This document shows, one piece after another, positions 30,411 through 43,250 of a DNA stretch of 64,000 nt (positions are counted from its first letter, which is position 1; the number at the start of each line of letters is the position of its first letter). The DNA is taken from the NCBI RefSeq assembly GCF_964340395.1, contig NC_135566.1, positions 20,722,297 to 20,786,296 of the forward strand, in the 5' to 3' direction. This DNA comes from Glandiceps talaboti (lineage: Eukaryota; Hemichordata; Enteropneusta; Spengelidae). Under the pieces are notes generated by a model, which searched no databases, was not told the origin of the DNA, and was given only the letters and a program-made list of their open reading frames with translations. A program made the position numbers and the translations under genes.

Positions 30411-33262
30411 TAGTATAGAATAACCTTGTCTGGCGACTAAACATGTAAATGAAGTTAACGTACAGATTTATGTATAATTTGGGTGACAAAACATGATTGT
30501 GTGGGGTATCGACAGAGTCAAATAAACTAACATCAGGACATTAACAATCAAACAATGTTAGAAGGGAATAAACAGCTTGTCATGGGAGTTACTAAGCGGA
30601 TTGGATTGGATACAACACAGACTACCCGATATCATCTGTTCATTCGATAGCATCACATGAAGGTGTTATTTCCGATACGATTTGTGTTATAATGCTGAAA
30701 TGACATGAACGGCGTCACTGATATGGTAAGACAAAATAGGTGATATCGGGTAAGAATTGATTTGTCCTGGGCTTCTCCATAAGTTTTCATGTAAAAATAT
30801 GACGTATACTGTCACGTACCGCTATACTTGGTTGTGAGTATAAATATGGATGTAGTTATATGTGATAAACGACCATATAATATTCTATCAATACGATAAT
30901 GCTGCTACTACATGCAGATAACTGTCGTCAGTCATGTTAAGATAGATATATAGACAGACAGTTTTCAAACGTATGTTACACGATGGTAGGCTTTGCATTG
31001 CAACTAGGTAATGTAAGCGCCAAAATAATAATGTTGCCATTGAATGTTTTCATGTCTTTGTGAACAAACGTCAGGAGTACCAAATGACCATTAAAAATGC
31101 ATGGTGTAAATTCCAATCTGTCCATTAAATCAAATTACACGTTTCAATTTTCTTTTTTTTAAAAACATATTGTCATCAAATGTCATTTTCATGTAGCTGA
31201 CTAACCTCGTCTTCAAATGATTTTACTACATACAGACTAAATCTATTTGAAGAGAAAATTTAACAGATGTTTCGTTAAAAACCACACCATAGCCCCCCGG
31301 GTGATTTTTGTCTCAGCTAATTACATTTTAACGTCTGTTGTCTGAAAACCGAAAAAAAAATGGCTGATGCCATTACTTGAGCACATAAAGATACGTTTGC
31401 TTAAATATGCAAACGATAACGATACAAAGACATTCATTATAGTTATCGAGTAATACCTCGTTCTATGTACAATTCTGTGGCACCTCCAATACCTGCTCGA
31501 TACATTCACTCTCCTACACCTTTGATGGTAGTGACATCATCACAAAGGGGCAATATTCGTAGACTTATAACAAAAATCCATAACAAACACTTACAAGGAA
31601 AGGGGTATAGACCACTCACTTCAACGACAGATTTGAAGCCAGAACCCATAAGCCACTACTAAAGTTAAAAGACAATAACACATTATACACATACAGTAAA
31701 GTTCATTTTGTTACAAGGGTACAACATCTTAGCACAGTTCTGAAATTCACCTTTTTTGTAGCGTTTTCCTCAAGATCTAAAACAAGCAACGCCATTGAAA
31801 TAGTAAAATCTCCTTGATCTTCAAGATCCATAGTTCATCAGTCACATTATGTATATAATTTCATCCTAGTATAACTACAAACTCCATGAGTTGATCCAAA
31901 TGTATGTAATAATTTTCACCTTGTGAAGTTTCTACACAGATTAACAGTAATAATTACATTCTCATCGGTATTGAGCAATATGATAATCAGCTTAATTACA
32001 AATTAGGGGATTCCACCTGACTAGTCATATTTCTCCAGCTGAAGCAGGAATACTCCATTAGACTCTATACCTTAAGTAGTTATAATGATTAAATAAGTCT
32101 TCTTTCAGATAGTTCTTTTGTGTCTGTTACTATTCATTGTCTCTTTTCAAATTGTAGAAATCGTCATGATTGAATAAATTTGTCAATTTCTTCATAACTA
32201 TTTTGTATGTAGTCAGTGCTTTAGTTGCATTAAGCAATCTGTGATCCTTTTGTTTATTTTTATTAGGCCAAGCGTTGTAATATAATATTGGTGGATATTT
32301 TGATATACTTAAAGTTTGTTTGTTTTAAATAAATGAGGTTTTAATCACACAGAGCTGACCCTGCAAATCTTAGCATTCTAATAAGTTACATTGGGAGAGA
32401 GCAATACCTCATAGGGTTCAGATTAAACCAGTAAATATGATGAAATGTCGTACTCAAGAATACTACAAAATTATAGATACGGTAGAGTTGGTAGACAAAT
32501 CAATACTGTAGATAAATATATACTGTATGACTGCTGTTTGATTTCTACAGTTCGCCTTAAATATCCATCTGAACACCACTATGCCGTCTACTGCATTGGC
32601 AGTGACAGTTTAAATCATTTCATATATGAATCGCTGGACTAGCTTTTTTTGCATGCTTGTATATTAGTCACGTTCAACACACATACAGTCCTTGAGTCAA
32701 CCGCCTGCTATGAATTGACTGTTCTACTTGTAGTGCCTTTTGTAATCATGCTTTTAGAACACTTTTAGGTACATTATTACTTTGGTCTCTCTAGTATACT
32801 ATACCCTAGAGACAATGTAGTATAGCCTTACAATATTTTGAAAAATTAACAGTGTACATCTGGACTTTGCATATGTAGATATTGACGATTATAACCATAC
32901 ATCAAATCCAACATCTACTGAGACTAAATAATGACTGACTGAGTAATATTTTTATGTTATGAAAGTAAATCACCATGGCTTCATCAATGCTGAGTATTAT
33001 AATACTTGTTACACACTATATCATATATGAGGTATATGCACTATTATTGCTTTCAAGGGATGGTAAATCCTTATTGTCCAACATAACACGGTTGTCATGG
33101 CAACAGTCGTAACCACTTTGTTAAGAACGTTTTGTAAGACTCTTTTGAAATGATCTGGCCAAATATGTAAAGACATGATGAGGATGTACATTTCTTGTCG
33201 AGTAAGATAATACCACTAAGAACAGTAACATAATAATAGTTTTGGAATTGAGAATCTGATAA
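30411..33262. other. Unique AT-rich DNA
   Basis: No gene, RNA or mobile element is recognised. Open frames of 60-65 codons are scattered at chance level. Confidence 0.4.
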
Positions 33263-33368
33263 TGGGACATGTATGTGTGTATGTATGTATGTACGTACGT
33301 ACGTATGTATGTATGTATGTATGTATGTATGTATGTATGTATGTATGTATGTATGTATGTATGTATGT
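33263..33368. repeat. (GTAT)n microsatellite with (GTAC) block
   Basis: About 25 tetranucleotides with a TACG-rich interruption near 33290-33303, flanked by GTGCTTGCGCGTGCATGCGT. Confidence 0.97.
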
Positions 33369-33840
33369 GCTTGCGCGTGCATGCGTGCATCCTCCTTCAA
33401 TTATATTTCATTTGATGTTTGAGTGAATTTCATTGTCCTTCCACCGTATATATATATAAGTTCGAAAGGTTGTTTACTCATTTGCATAATGAACAGTGAA
33501 AATACCTAACTAATTTGCATAGTTATTTGATAGGTAAGGCACTAATTTGCATAGTTATTTGATACCCCAAAACTTGCGATGGTCGAGAAAAATAGTGAAA
33601 TACATTATGAACCAACAAAAAATTGTTCAAAAAGTGTGTAACAACAGGAAAGACACGTATGTGCATTTAAAAAAATGCATTTATTTGCTTATTTTCATCA
33701 GGTTTTGGTTTTACTTTTGGATCTATTTTATCTCAATTTATCTCATTTGCATAGCCACCAGTGAAAATACCGGTTTTATTTTTGACTGTACACCAACGTA
33801 CACAATGGTACATATGTAATAATTATAATTATTGACTACA
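33369..33840. other. AT-rich DNA with short direct repeats
   Basis: ACTAATTTGCATAGTTATTT occurs twice (about 33508 and 33541), and a related TTTGCATAGCCACCAGTGAA lies at about 33748. Possibly remnants of a mobile element; not assigned. Confidence 0.4.
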
Positions 33841-34930
33841 CAGTGTAATATATTCAAAAAATAGTTTAATAGCATGTGACAGTGAAAGGTAGGGGGAAAG
33901 CTTGAGAAGGGAATATGTGCATCTCTTATGGGGGGGTCCTAGGGGGTCTCCCCCTAGAAGCCCTGGAGGTTTTTTACTCTGAAAAGTCAATTTTGAGACT
34001 ATTCAGACCCTTTCAGACAATAATTTCCAAGCTTTACAAGACAGCACCAACATGTAAAAAGCAACTACATAGGATTGAAATATTTTTGAAATATAGTTTG
34101 ATAGCATCTTGACAGTGAGAGATAGGTGGAACAACTTGAGACTGGGATGTGTACACCTCATGTGGGGGGGGGCCTAGGGGGTCTCCCCTAGAAGCCTTGG
34201 AGCTTTTTTTACTCTGAAAAGTCAATTTTGAGACTATGCAGACCCTTTCAGACAATAATTTCCAAGCTTTACAAGACAGCTCCAACATGTAAAAAGCAAC
34301 TATATAGGGTTGAAATACTTTTGAAATATACTTCGATAGCATCTTGACGGTAAGAGGGGAAGAGCTTGAGACTGGGATATGTCCACCTCATGTGGGGGTC
34401 CGAGGGGGTCTCCCTCTAGAAGCCCTGGATGATTTTTATTCTGAAAGCCATTATTTAGGCTAGTCAAACCCTTTCGAGCAATAACTTAATCCCTGCTTTA
34501 CAAGACACCACCATCAAGTATCAGAAACTATTCTATTATAACTTGCATAGGGTTGAAATATGTTCTTAAAAAGTTAAATGGCATCATTATATACATGTAG
34601 GTCAGCACATCTAATGGCAGTATCATTGGTAGGGAAGATTTGGAGTTTAAGGCAATTTTAGACTATCTTGGCATACATGTCACATCTTTTAAAGACAATA
34701 CCATATCAAATTAAAATAGGGTGAAAATATTTAAGAAACGTTTAATACCATTATGACAGTGCTGGTGCATCTGATTGTTGGTTGAATGCATGGGTGACCT
34801 CTGGGGGTTATAGGGAGTCCTTGGGGTTTTGCCCCTTGCAGATCTGCAGTTTTTGCCTTCTATTAAGGCAATGTTTAGGTTATTCATAGCCTTTGAGGTA
34901 ATATTCCCAAGCTTCGAAAAGCTAACGTAA
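33840..34930. repeat. Tandem repeat of about 230 bp, 3 clear and 1-2 degenerate units
   Basis: A G-rich block (GGGGTCTCCCCCTAGAAG) recurs at 33947, 34181 and 34408, a spacing of 234 and 227 bp. Between blocks lies AATTTTGAGACTATTCAGAC and CAATAATTTCCAAGCTTTAC. A degenerate unit follows near 34815. It may be the internal repeat of a mobile element; the family is not identified. Confidence 0.88.
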
Positions 34931-35500
34931 ATGTAAGTTTTAAAGAAGTTTCCCATGTCACACAAAAATGGGCCCTTAACACTTGGTATAGAGGCATTAA
35001 TATTGCATGTATAGTAAAGTCACCGGTATGTTAGAGAACTTCAGGTGGTCGAATCCTAGTGTATAATAGAAACTGGAATCTGATCAGATGTGGTGATTTG
35101 TAGTGTCAATAACATGTAGTGTCCAAAATAGAAAGTGTATAAATCCCTTCTGACAATTTCATAGTGACGAGTAGGGAACATTTTAGATTAACTTCTTTTA
35201 TAAACTATCTATGAAGATTACATTACGAATCCTTCAAGTTCATTTTTGCCCTAAAGTGCAATATAAGTGAAGCACCGATTGTGAAACAGCCAAGCATTTA
35301 CATGACATGTTCTGTAACTAGTGTGGTAGCTAGGTAATACATGTATATGTGGTAATACATGTATATGTATATTTATAGTTATGCTTGAACTAATAAGTAA
35401 TATTAAAGAATTCATGTAAGAAACAGGGAGAAGAACAAATATTTACATGTACCACATTTCAGACAAGGCTATGTGCCATTGTAGAAAAAGGATTTTTTTC
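34931..35500. other. Unique AT-rich DNA
   Basis: Nothing is recognised apart from a short duplicated ATACATGTATATGTGGTA near 35337. Confidence 0.4.
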
Positions 35501-35526
35501 TTCCATCACAATCCAAAACACAATGA

Positions 35527-35624
35527 CCCCCCCCCCCATCCACAATTTTGAAAACAGCATGACCCCCCACTGCCAATTTCAAAAACAGGGTGACCGCCCT
35601 CCCAATCCACCGCCCCCCCCCCCC
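35527..35624 (-). other. G-run cluster on the - strand, potential G-quadruplex
   Basis: The + strand shows C-runs of 10, 6, 3 and 12 within about 100 bp. The - strand therefore has several G-tracts of three or more with spacers of varying length. Structure formation is inferred. Confidence 0.55.
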
Positions 35625-35693
35625 AGGCCGAAGAAACTGACCCGTCCCCAAGGACAATTTTGAACGTTTTTACCTCCCGTATTAAAAGGGGAA

Positions 35694-35696
<3 letters not shown>

Positions 35697-35728
<32 letters not shown>

Positions 35729-36510
35729 GTGTCATCATTTTCTAAAAATAGACAGGCTCAATTGTAACGAAATTTGGGATATATAATCTTTAGGGTAATA
35801 GCTAGACCTGATTAGGTTTTGAGCCAGATCTGTTAATGTTTAATTAGAGAAATTTGCATATTAATGAAATCAACTAATTACGCAATATCTTAAGACTGCA
35901 TACTTCACTTTAATACTTCAATATAATTTAGTATATTCGTTAAACATAACAACATACATTTGTCCTATAAAATTCGTTGATGTATCTTACAGCGTTAATG
36001 AATAATTTGCATAATTAATTATTTTTGGTAATTAGGCTATATCTTAAGAATACATACTTCAATTCCAATATAATTTAGTACATACGTTAACCATAACAAT
36101 CGCATATGTCCTGTAAAGCTTTTTGGTGTACCTTTCAGTGTTAATGAATAATTTGCATAATTAATGATTCTTGGTAATTAGGCTATATCTTACGACTGCA
36201 TGCTTCAATTTCAATACAATTCAGTACATACATTAACCATAACAAATTGTGTATGTCCTATAAAGTTAGTTGATGTACCTTACAGTGTTAATGAATAATT
36301 TCATAATTAATGATTATCGGTAATTAGCCTATATCTTAAGACTGCATTAAGCAGTATCATAGACTCTTACATACATTAACCTAAGAAAGCACGCTTGTCC
36401 AAAAAAACAAAGCCTGTTACCATAGTTTTTTTAGTTTAATGATTTATTTGCATAATTAGTGATTCCCTTACGGGAGGCATTCAGTTTAAATCTGGTTACT
36501 AATGTCTTGA
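35697..36510 (+). mobile_element. HINE-like non-autonomous element, copy 1
   Basis: Begins with (CTGT)n at 35697-35727, followed by about four monomers of about 147 bp marked by AATAATTTGCATAATTAATG (near 36001, 36147, 36294) and GGTAATTAGGCTATATCTTA. Ends with CCCTTACGGGAGGCATTCAG and TTTAAATCTGGTTA. This layout of microsatellite, tandem core and conserved end is that of HINE/pearl/CvA elements of molluscs and DINE-1-like Helitron derivatives; the assignment is inferred from architecture. Confidence 0.7.
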
Positions 36511-36724
36511 ACATAGCAGAACAGTGACGAAGACACTGACAGTGTAGACGGAGACGTAGAGTTGTAGTGACATAGACGCACGTCCATATTGTTTTGTCCA
36601 GCTTGGAATGGTCATGGTATAAATTGATATTGGTTTTATATTATTGACTAATTTACATTTAATCAAAGATGTTTACTAACTGGGAAACATATCACCAATG
36701 GAAGCATAGAATTATGCAATAAAC

Positions 36725-36851
36725 CACCCCCTGGGGATGGTATACCAAGAGGTTTTGACCAGTGAACGAAATATATGCACGAGCGATAACGAGTGCATAT
36801 ATATTGAGTTCACTGGTCAAAACCGAGTGGTATACCATTCCCAGGGGGTGG
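36725..36851. repeat. Long imperfect hairpin
   Basis: The left arm (CCACCCCCTGGGGATGGTAT onward) and right arm (ending ATACCATTCCCAGGGGGTGG) pair over about 57 bp each around an 11-base loop near 36781-36791. Few mismatches are seen. It could be a foldback transposon end or a structured RNA. Confidence 0.82.
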
Positions 36852-36859
36852 CTTATCGC

Positions 36860-37720
36860 TATTATATTATACCAGTTTATTGAAAATATCGGAAACAAGA
36901 TAAGAACTAACACTGTCTAGTTTGATATGCGCCCCTCTGACTAATTAGCATAACAATAACGCTGCTTTCAAGACAGCTGATCTGGGCCTCAACCCTGACA
37001 TGAACGTTATGCAGCGACTGGATTTGTATCTGCTAGTCGCTTCAAGGGACAATCTGTACATTGATCGGCTGATTAAAAGTGTACAGTAATGAATAAACAA
37101 CCTGTTTGACTCAAGGTATAAACTTGAAGTGCTTTGTTGAATACAGCATGCTTCGTGCCCGGTGGCTTCGGTGTGGAGTGACATGGCATGGCGGCAGGTT
37201 GATATTTGCAATGTATTTATATTTAATACTGGAAGTTACGTCATTAGATTTTCGGGTTTGAGGATTTCCCACTCGGATTGATGACTGATACTCTAGGACA
37301 GGATTCCAGACAAATTTTATATTTAGATTAATGGTAAGTCGTCCGGTGTAAGTTCTCACACTTGCTTCATTTTTACGACAGACTGGACAGCTCACTCGTT
37401 TCCACTCCAGCCGAGGCTAGACGGTACTATTAGTACTACTACAGGTACTAGCAGTTACCGATCGTGTGCATGCCTTGACCTTAGTAGGCGATAATTTGTA
37501 CAAACACGCGATAACTTGGCTGCTTTCGAAATTGCCGTCGTAATTTCCCATAAAATATTGTCTCATTGAGAAAATCCTCCTCTGACAATTCGCAGAGTTC
37601 ACTATCAGTATCCCGGCGGCCGACTACAACGCACGCGTAGACGAACAACGTGCAACAGTGAACATCAAAATTTGGACGCGTGCCAACCGTGCATTATATA
37701 CTGGTATAATATAGTACTAT
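36860..37720. mobile_element. Possible foldback-bounded element with GC-richer core (uncertain)
   Basis: TATTATATTATACCAGTTTA at about 36860-36880 has a partial inverted partner at 37697-37716 (TATACTGGTATAATATAGTA). Together with the hairpin beside it this suggests a mobile element of about 0.9-1 kb. The interior is richer in CpG near 37600-37690. On the - strand it carries short frames, including one starting MSCPVCRKNEASVR and one reading DSELCELSEEDFLNE; neither is identified. It might instead be an old promoter or first exon. Confidence 0.35.
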
Positions 37721-38440
37721 CACATTTGATGTGTATTGTGATTATACCATGACACATATGAATAGTAGATCTAATTGATGTGGCATGTATATTACATGAC
37801 TAAATTTGCATAATTGATAACATATAGAAGCTAGGTCATGTCATATTAAGTTTTGTTCAGAAGTTGATGCAACTAATAGATGGTATATAGTCATGCTATC
37901 ATGATACACATGCATGTCATATAGTTAACTGAACAAACATATAGAAACAGTCTTGTTAATTAGCCCCAGGCTATTAGAATGGGCTCCGTCCGTCCGTCCG
38001 TGCGTACGTAATATGTCATTTCTCAGACATGCGATATCTGAGTTCATTCAAACCTGAGGTAACGGTGACATATCAGGTGGGACATATGCACGTCAATTTA
38101 ATTTAAATAGATAGATGCAAATTTGACCGAATGGCAGCCATATTTGTTTTTAAAAAATCAATATTTACTGCATAACTCAAAAACTGCATGACACAGACAC
38201 TCCATTCGAGTGTCGGCCCTCACATTACCAGATGCAAGCTATTTTTAGAGACCTTAACCACTGACTTGAACCTTGTCAAATATCAAAAGCAAGCCAATTC
38301 CTGCCTATCACAGACACATGTAGTATTTACATATTGCCAATTTAAATTTCTTATAAATCATGTCTCCATTCAGTCACATTTAAGGGGGTGTCTATGTCTT
38401 CTATGACGACTTGTTACTTATAATTTTCTTTTGAATGATT
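37721..38440. other. Unique AT-rich DNA with short CCGT run
   Basis: Contains GTCCGTCCGTCCGTGCGTAC at about 37987-38006 and a following segment resembling the flank of other repeat ends (TTTGACCGAATGGCAGCCAT at about 38120, compare ATGGCCGCCATTCGGTCA at 58131 in opposite orientation). Probably remnants of a second dispersed family. Confidence 0.45.
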
Positions 38441-38841
38441 TTGCTGATTTGATATAATTACTCAAAAAAAACAATTTGTAGTGTTTTGTAGTTTTAATTT
38501 AACCTAATAAACCTGACGTATCTCTTAACTGGAACATTAATTATATTTAATTCAATAAATATGAAACTATATGAAATCTGAAGTTTGCAAAGTTAATATA
38601 TTGCAAAATCATCGAAAAATCACTAACTATGCAAATTAACCTTTAAGAGTATAAGCTACACCAACAAGCTTTAAAAAGGACTCATGCACTTTACCATCAA
38701 TGCATGTACTAAATTACCTGAAATTTAAATTACGCATCACAATTAAAACTCCTACGATAAACACGTGTGATTTGTTATGGTTGATGTATGTACCAAGTTA
38801 TATGCAATTTGGAATTTGCATTCTTAAGTTAAAGCCCCCAT

Positions 38842-39067
38842 ACGGAAATGGTCTATAGTATTCGTAAAAGATTATTCCTATAAGATCTTATAGGATTTTG
38901 GCCCCTTTCTTAAAGGAATACTTTACAATTCCTATATGAATTAGGATAGTCCTAAAGGAATCTTTTTATTAGGACAGTCCTATAGGAACGATCAGTCCTA
39001 TAGGAATCCTATAGGAATATTATAGGTCTTATAGGAATCATATAAGAATACTATAGACCATTTCCGT
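38842..39067. mobile_element. Short MITE with perfect 22-bp terminal inverted repeats
   Basis: The ends 38842-38863 and 39046-39067 are exact reverse complements (starting ACGGAAATGGTCTATAG and ending CTATAGACCATTTCCGT). The 180-bp interior is filled with CCTATAGGAAT-type palindromes. No coding capacity. It is nested in HINE-like copy 2. Confidence 0.85.
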
Positions 39068-39466
39068 AAGGGCCTAATTCATGAATATCATTAATTATGC
39101 AAATTATTCTTAAAAACTAAAAACTATGCCAACGGGCTTTATAGGACATGTGTGCTTAGTATGGTTGATGTATGTACCAAATGTTATGAAATTTGAAGTT
39201 TTAGATATGACTTACTTATTGAAATTCATTAATTATGCAAATTACTCATTAAAACTAAAAACTACAAACTTTATATGACATAAGCACTTTGTTATGGCTA
39301 ACACATGTACCAAATCCAATTACTAAAAACCATCAATTATGCAAATGACTAATTAATGTTCATTAGGTGTTTTGAGAAATCTAATCCAGCCTTGTCATTA
39401 CCATATAGAAAATGTTCAGGAAATTTCATTAGAATCGATGCAGTACCTTTTGAGATATTGTGTCCA

Positions 39467-39605
39467 CATACATACATACATGCATACATACATACATACA
39501 TATATACATACATACATACATACATACATACATACATACATACACAGAGAGAGAGACAGACAGACAGACAGGCAGGCAGGCAGACAGACAGGCAGGCAGA
39601 CAGAC
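39467..39605. repeat. Compound microsatellite (CATA)n(GAGA)(ACAG/GCAG)n
   Basis: CATA units are interrupted by TGCATA and TATATA, followed by GACAGACAGACA and GCAGGCAGGCAG blocks. It forms the microsatellite arm of HINE-like copy 2. Confidence 0.96.
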
Positions 39606-39615
39606 GTATAACATA

Positions 39616-42600
39616 CCCCCCTTAACGTTTATGCTGTCATAACCTAGAATGAAAAGGCCTGTTGCAAATATTCTCTTCAATTTCCTCATAACATAAAATT
39701 GTAAAAGAGAAAAGAAATATCTGTCTGGATCTATGAAGATATTTTCATGAATGAGTTTCTTCGTCAATTTTTATTGAAATCTACACATTATGTCATAACA
39801 TTTAACCAGTATATCAACTTTAAAAAAAACTAAAATTATTGACCCATATTCACTGAACCATATTGCATTATAAAATTTGACGAGTAGAAAATGTTTTGCA
39901 TGGGTGATTATTTTTAGACATAATGTTCACTAGCAATGCGTTGTGCATATTGATAACGCCCAATCTTATCCTATTATATATCAGTTGTATACCAGTATGT
40001 TAGAATATTGTAAATTATTCGACGACTGTACTCTCAAATACCTGTGTTTTTCTTAAAACTATTTTAAGAAGACTTTTGATGCCATTGTCAAAAAATAAAT
40101 GTTTTTGACAGGACAGTTTTGTTGTTTCACACAAATCTGGTACCCTCGCGAAATGGCAAATCAATAGTACTTTAAGTCTCCATATACAGGAAGACATCAG
40201 CAGGATATATGATTGACCGGAGGGCACCATTAAGAAATAAAGAACCTCAACAGAAGTATTTCCCGTTCCCTTATAGGTCATGCAAGGTCATATATCCTTT
40301 CTCTCATACCCTTCTCGTTTTATACATACTTCATTCCTCCTAATAATTACAATGTGGTAAACTACACTACAACCCACTCCTAGCGAGTTATACATGAAAT
40401 CCTGTAGGGAAGGCTTCCCTGGTTTGCATAATGTGTTTTTCATATGTGGTAGTCTCGCCATGTAACCCGAGGGTGGCAAAGCCATGTTTTCATTTTGTGT
40501 TATTTTCATCCCCATCAGTCTCCAGTACTACACTTTGCTAAAATCATATATACGATTTTACACATGATATTGTTGCCACTTTCATACAAATACCAACTAT
40601 TTGTTGGTTTTTCATTACGGTTTTACATTTCCCATGCTCATCAGAAATATTAAGGCATTCAATGGCATATACGTACATCAGTTCAATGTAGTAGCCTACA
40701 ACAGTTCAATATCATTTATATTTATTAATTCATTCATTCTTATGCCTTCACATACAATTATTTTGAAAATGGGTTTCAAGTAAATATCTGGGGTAAATGG
40801 TCAGCAATAGTGTAGCTAAAATAGGGGCCTACGTCATGTGGACAACATATGGTTAAAACAGCCAAAAGGGTATGCCTTTATCAACCGCCAGCCAAAATTG
40901 TGATGCCACGCCTACCCCCTATCCTCAGTAAAACTGTATTCCGCATCAAGCTTTGTGTTGTCGTGGTGGATGCATACTGGCAGGATAGTGAATACATCAA
41001 CAGGTACGTTTTATATTTATGAATTCCTCAAATAGCAGTTCTAAGACAGGTCAGATATAGCACATGTATGTATATGTTTCTGCGATTCAGTGTGTTGTTA
41101 AATCCTGAATCTTCGATGCTATCAAATTTCATGTTTGTAGCAAGGATGTTTGAACTCAAAATAATACACATTTACAAATATGTCCATCCATATTATGAAA
41201 TGAAGTTGAAGGCAGTCGCTAGGTTACCTTCTTACGTGCGAGTATGATGTGGCAATGAGTTATATAATACTAAACCAGTGTTGACAGATATTCAATGTGG
41301 TGACCTTCTATAACCCAGTACTTAATTAACGTACATGACTTCATTGTAATGTAAGATACCAATGTAAAAGTCAATATAGATGTACATTTAGATTGAAAAA
41401 GAGGTCTCCAGGATGGTAATCGTTCGGTTGAAGTTGTTACATCCCTTTGTACTAAGCCAGTTCTTATAAATCTACTACATCAAGTTTGGATAATAAGTAA
41501 CTTTAAGCTATGAAACAGGAAACATGGGTATAAAAACACGATTTCAGCAAGAATATCAGAATGAAGTCTGTCAGAAGGCTCGATGTCTGAATTTATTAAT
41601 TTTAGATTGCATATTTGAGTTGCAAAAAACGCACCAGATAAATGACATTATTATTGTTGTCATGCATTCTATTAATATTATCTTTTAAAATTGACATGAA
41701 CATCCCCGCCCTCCATAGTATTTTAGTACTGTACGACAGTAATTCGGGTTTTAATTTTGGTAATTTCCTGCCACACTTCACTGAACAATCTACAAAGTAA
41801 AGAATATTTAAGAATATCAGCCTCTATTTCGATAAAACCAACCTCAAATACCATACATTAGACCAAATGTTGTGAAATAATCAAATGTACAAAATGGAAA
41901 CAATTTGAATGAAACCATGATGACGATGATGGCAATAACATCAAACATTTTATCGTTGATAGTGTCAACGGTACTCTAGACTTGGTATCAAATCCACTCT
42001 CATAGAGCACTCAATTCGTATATTCATGAATTGATTTCTTGGAGGGAATATACAAGGTTAAGTAATATACGGTTTATGTCGGTTCTTGAATTGTAACATT
42101 TCACATTTTCTAGAAACTTGTACAGAAAAATCAAGATACAAAAGGAAAATATGCACAGCTCATGAAATATATCTAAGCGTATTCCTGAAAATTTGGTGAA
42201 ACTTTATAATATATTCTTGGTCAATAATACATATCCCCCAGATAATGTGCAAAGCTTAGACCTCGATCATGATGAGCATTTATTTCTAGCAGACTGCATT
42301 GGGTGTGGCAGTATAGTTTGCAGCTATTAACCACACACGTCTAGACATGTCGACATTTAAATACGTTTCAACACTCTCAATATGGCACTCTGAAATGTCA
42401 TACAAAGCTCTCAATTTACCACGACTGAAGAAGTTAACACATTAAACAACTCTCGACGATTAAATATTCATTAAAGTTTAAAAATGCAGATATTATTGCA
42501 ACGTCTTTATCAATATATCATTCCTCTTTTAACATTCTTTGAAATAAGAGTAATTGCTTTAGGCTATGGCAATAGGTCCCTTTTAGGAATGAAACACTCT

Positions 42601-42700
42601 CTTTCCCCGTCACAATATATCAGCCCTTCAGATATATGCATATGATAATGTATGTGTATACAATGGGTCACACACTTCAATACTCTAAAACCAAGAGGAT
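39616..42700. other. Unique AT-rich DNA
   Basis: About 3 kb with only short chance frames; no RNA gene, exon or transposon end is recognised. Confidence 0.4.
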
Positions 42701-42910
42701 ACAAGTCAAGTCAATTCAAGTGACCATAGGCAGCCATCCACCATGTCAAGTCAAGTGCCCGTAGCAGCCATCCACCATGTCAAGTCAGTGATATTATGTA
42801 GGCAGCCATCCACCACGTCATGATCGTAGGCAGCCATCCACCATGTCAAGTCAAATGATCGTTGGCATACATTCACCATCTAATGTCAGCGACAGTACTA
42901 GTAGGCAGCC
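42701..42910. repeat. Degenerate tandem repeat, about 40-bp units, 4-5 copies
   Basis: GGCAGCCATCCACCATGTCA and AGTCAAGT/AAATGATCGT recur with indels. The last copies are strongly diverged. Confidence 0.8.
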
Positions 42911-43065
42911 TTTCCATGCCAATTTCACTGTACGCCACTGGTAGGAAGGCAAAGGTCGCAGCATCATTTGCACATAAGCTCCGAGGAATAAAACGACGGG
43001 CTATGGTGTTTTTCAAATAAATCACTGACTCGCAGCGCACATCGCCAACACACACGACACGTCAC

Positions 43066-43219
43066 CATACATACATACATACATACATACATACATACAT
43101 ACATACATACATTCATGCATACATGCATGCATGCAGGCAGACAGACAGACATACAGACAGGCAGGCATACCTGCCTACCTACCAACCTACCTACCTACCA
43201 ACCTGCATCCATACATACA

Positions 43220-43250
<31 letters not shown>
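43066..43250. repeat. Compound microsatellite (CATA)n(CAGA)n(CCTA)n(CATA)n
   Basis: The tetranucleotide blocks shift in composition from CATA to GCAG/ACAG to CTAC and back. Frames over it on both strands are artefacts. Confidence 0.96.

Larger units (their letters stand above)
38440..39615 (-). mobile_element. HINE-like element, copy 2, interrupted by a MITE
   Basis: Reverse-oriented monomers (CATTAATTATGCAAATGACT, CATTAATTATGCAAATTACT) with lead sequence AAAACTACA..AACTTTATA. The right end has (CATA)n and (ACAG/GCAG)n at 39467-39605 and the TCATTAGAATCGATGCAGTA segment, also seen in reverse at 60250. A 226-bp MITE sits inside. Confidence 0.68.

Noticed and set aside
35030-35070. tRNA gene, from GGTCGAATCCTAG
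   Set aside because: Resembles box B, but no matching box A, acceptor stem or cloverleaf could be drawn.
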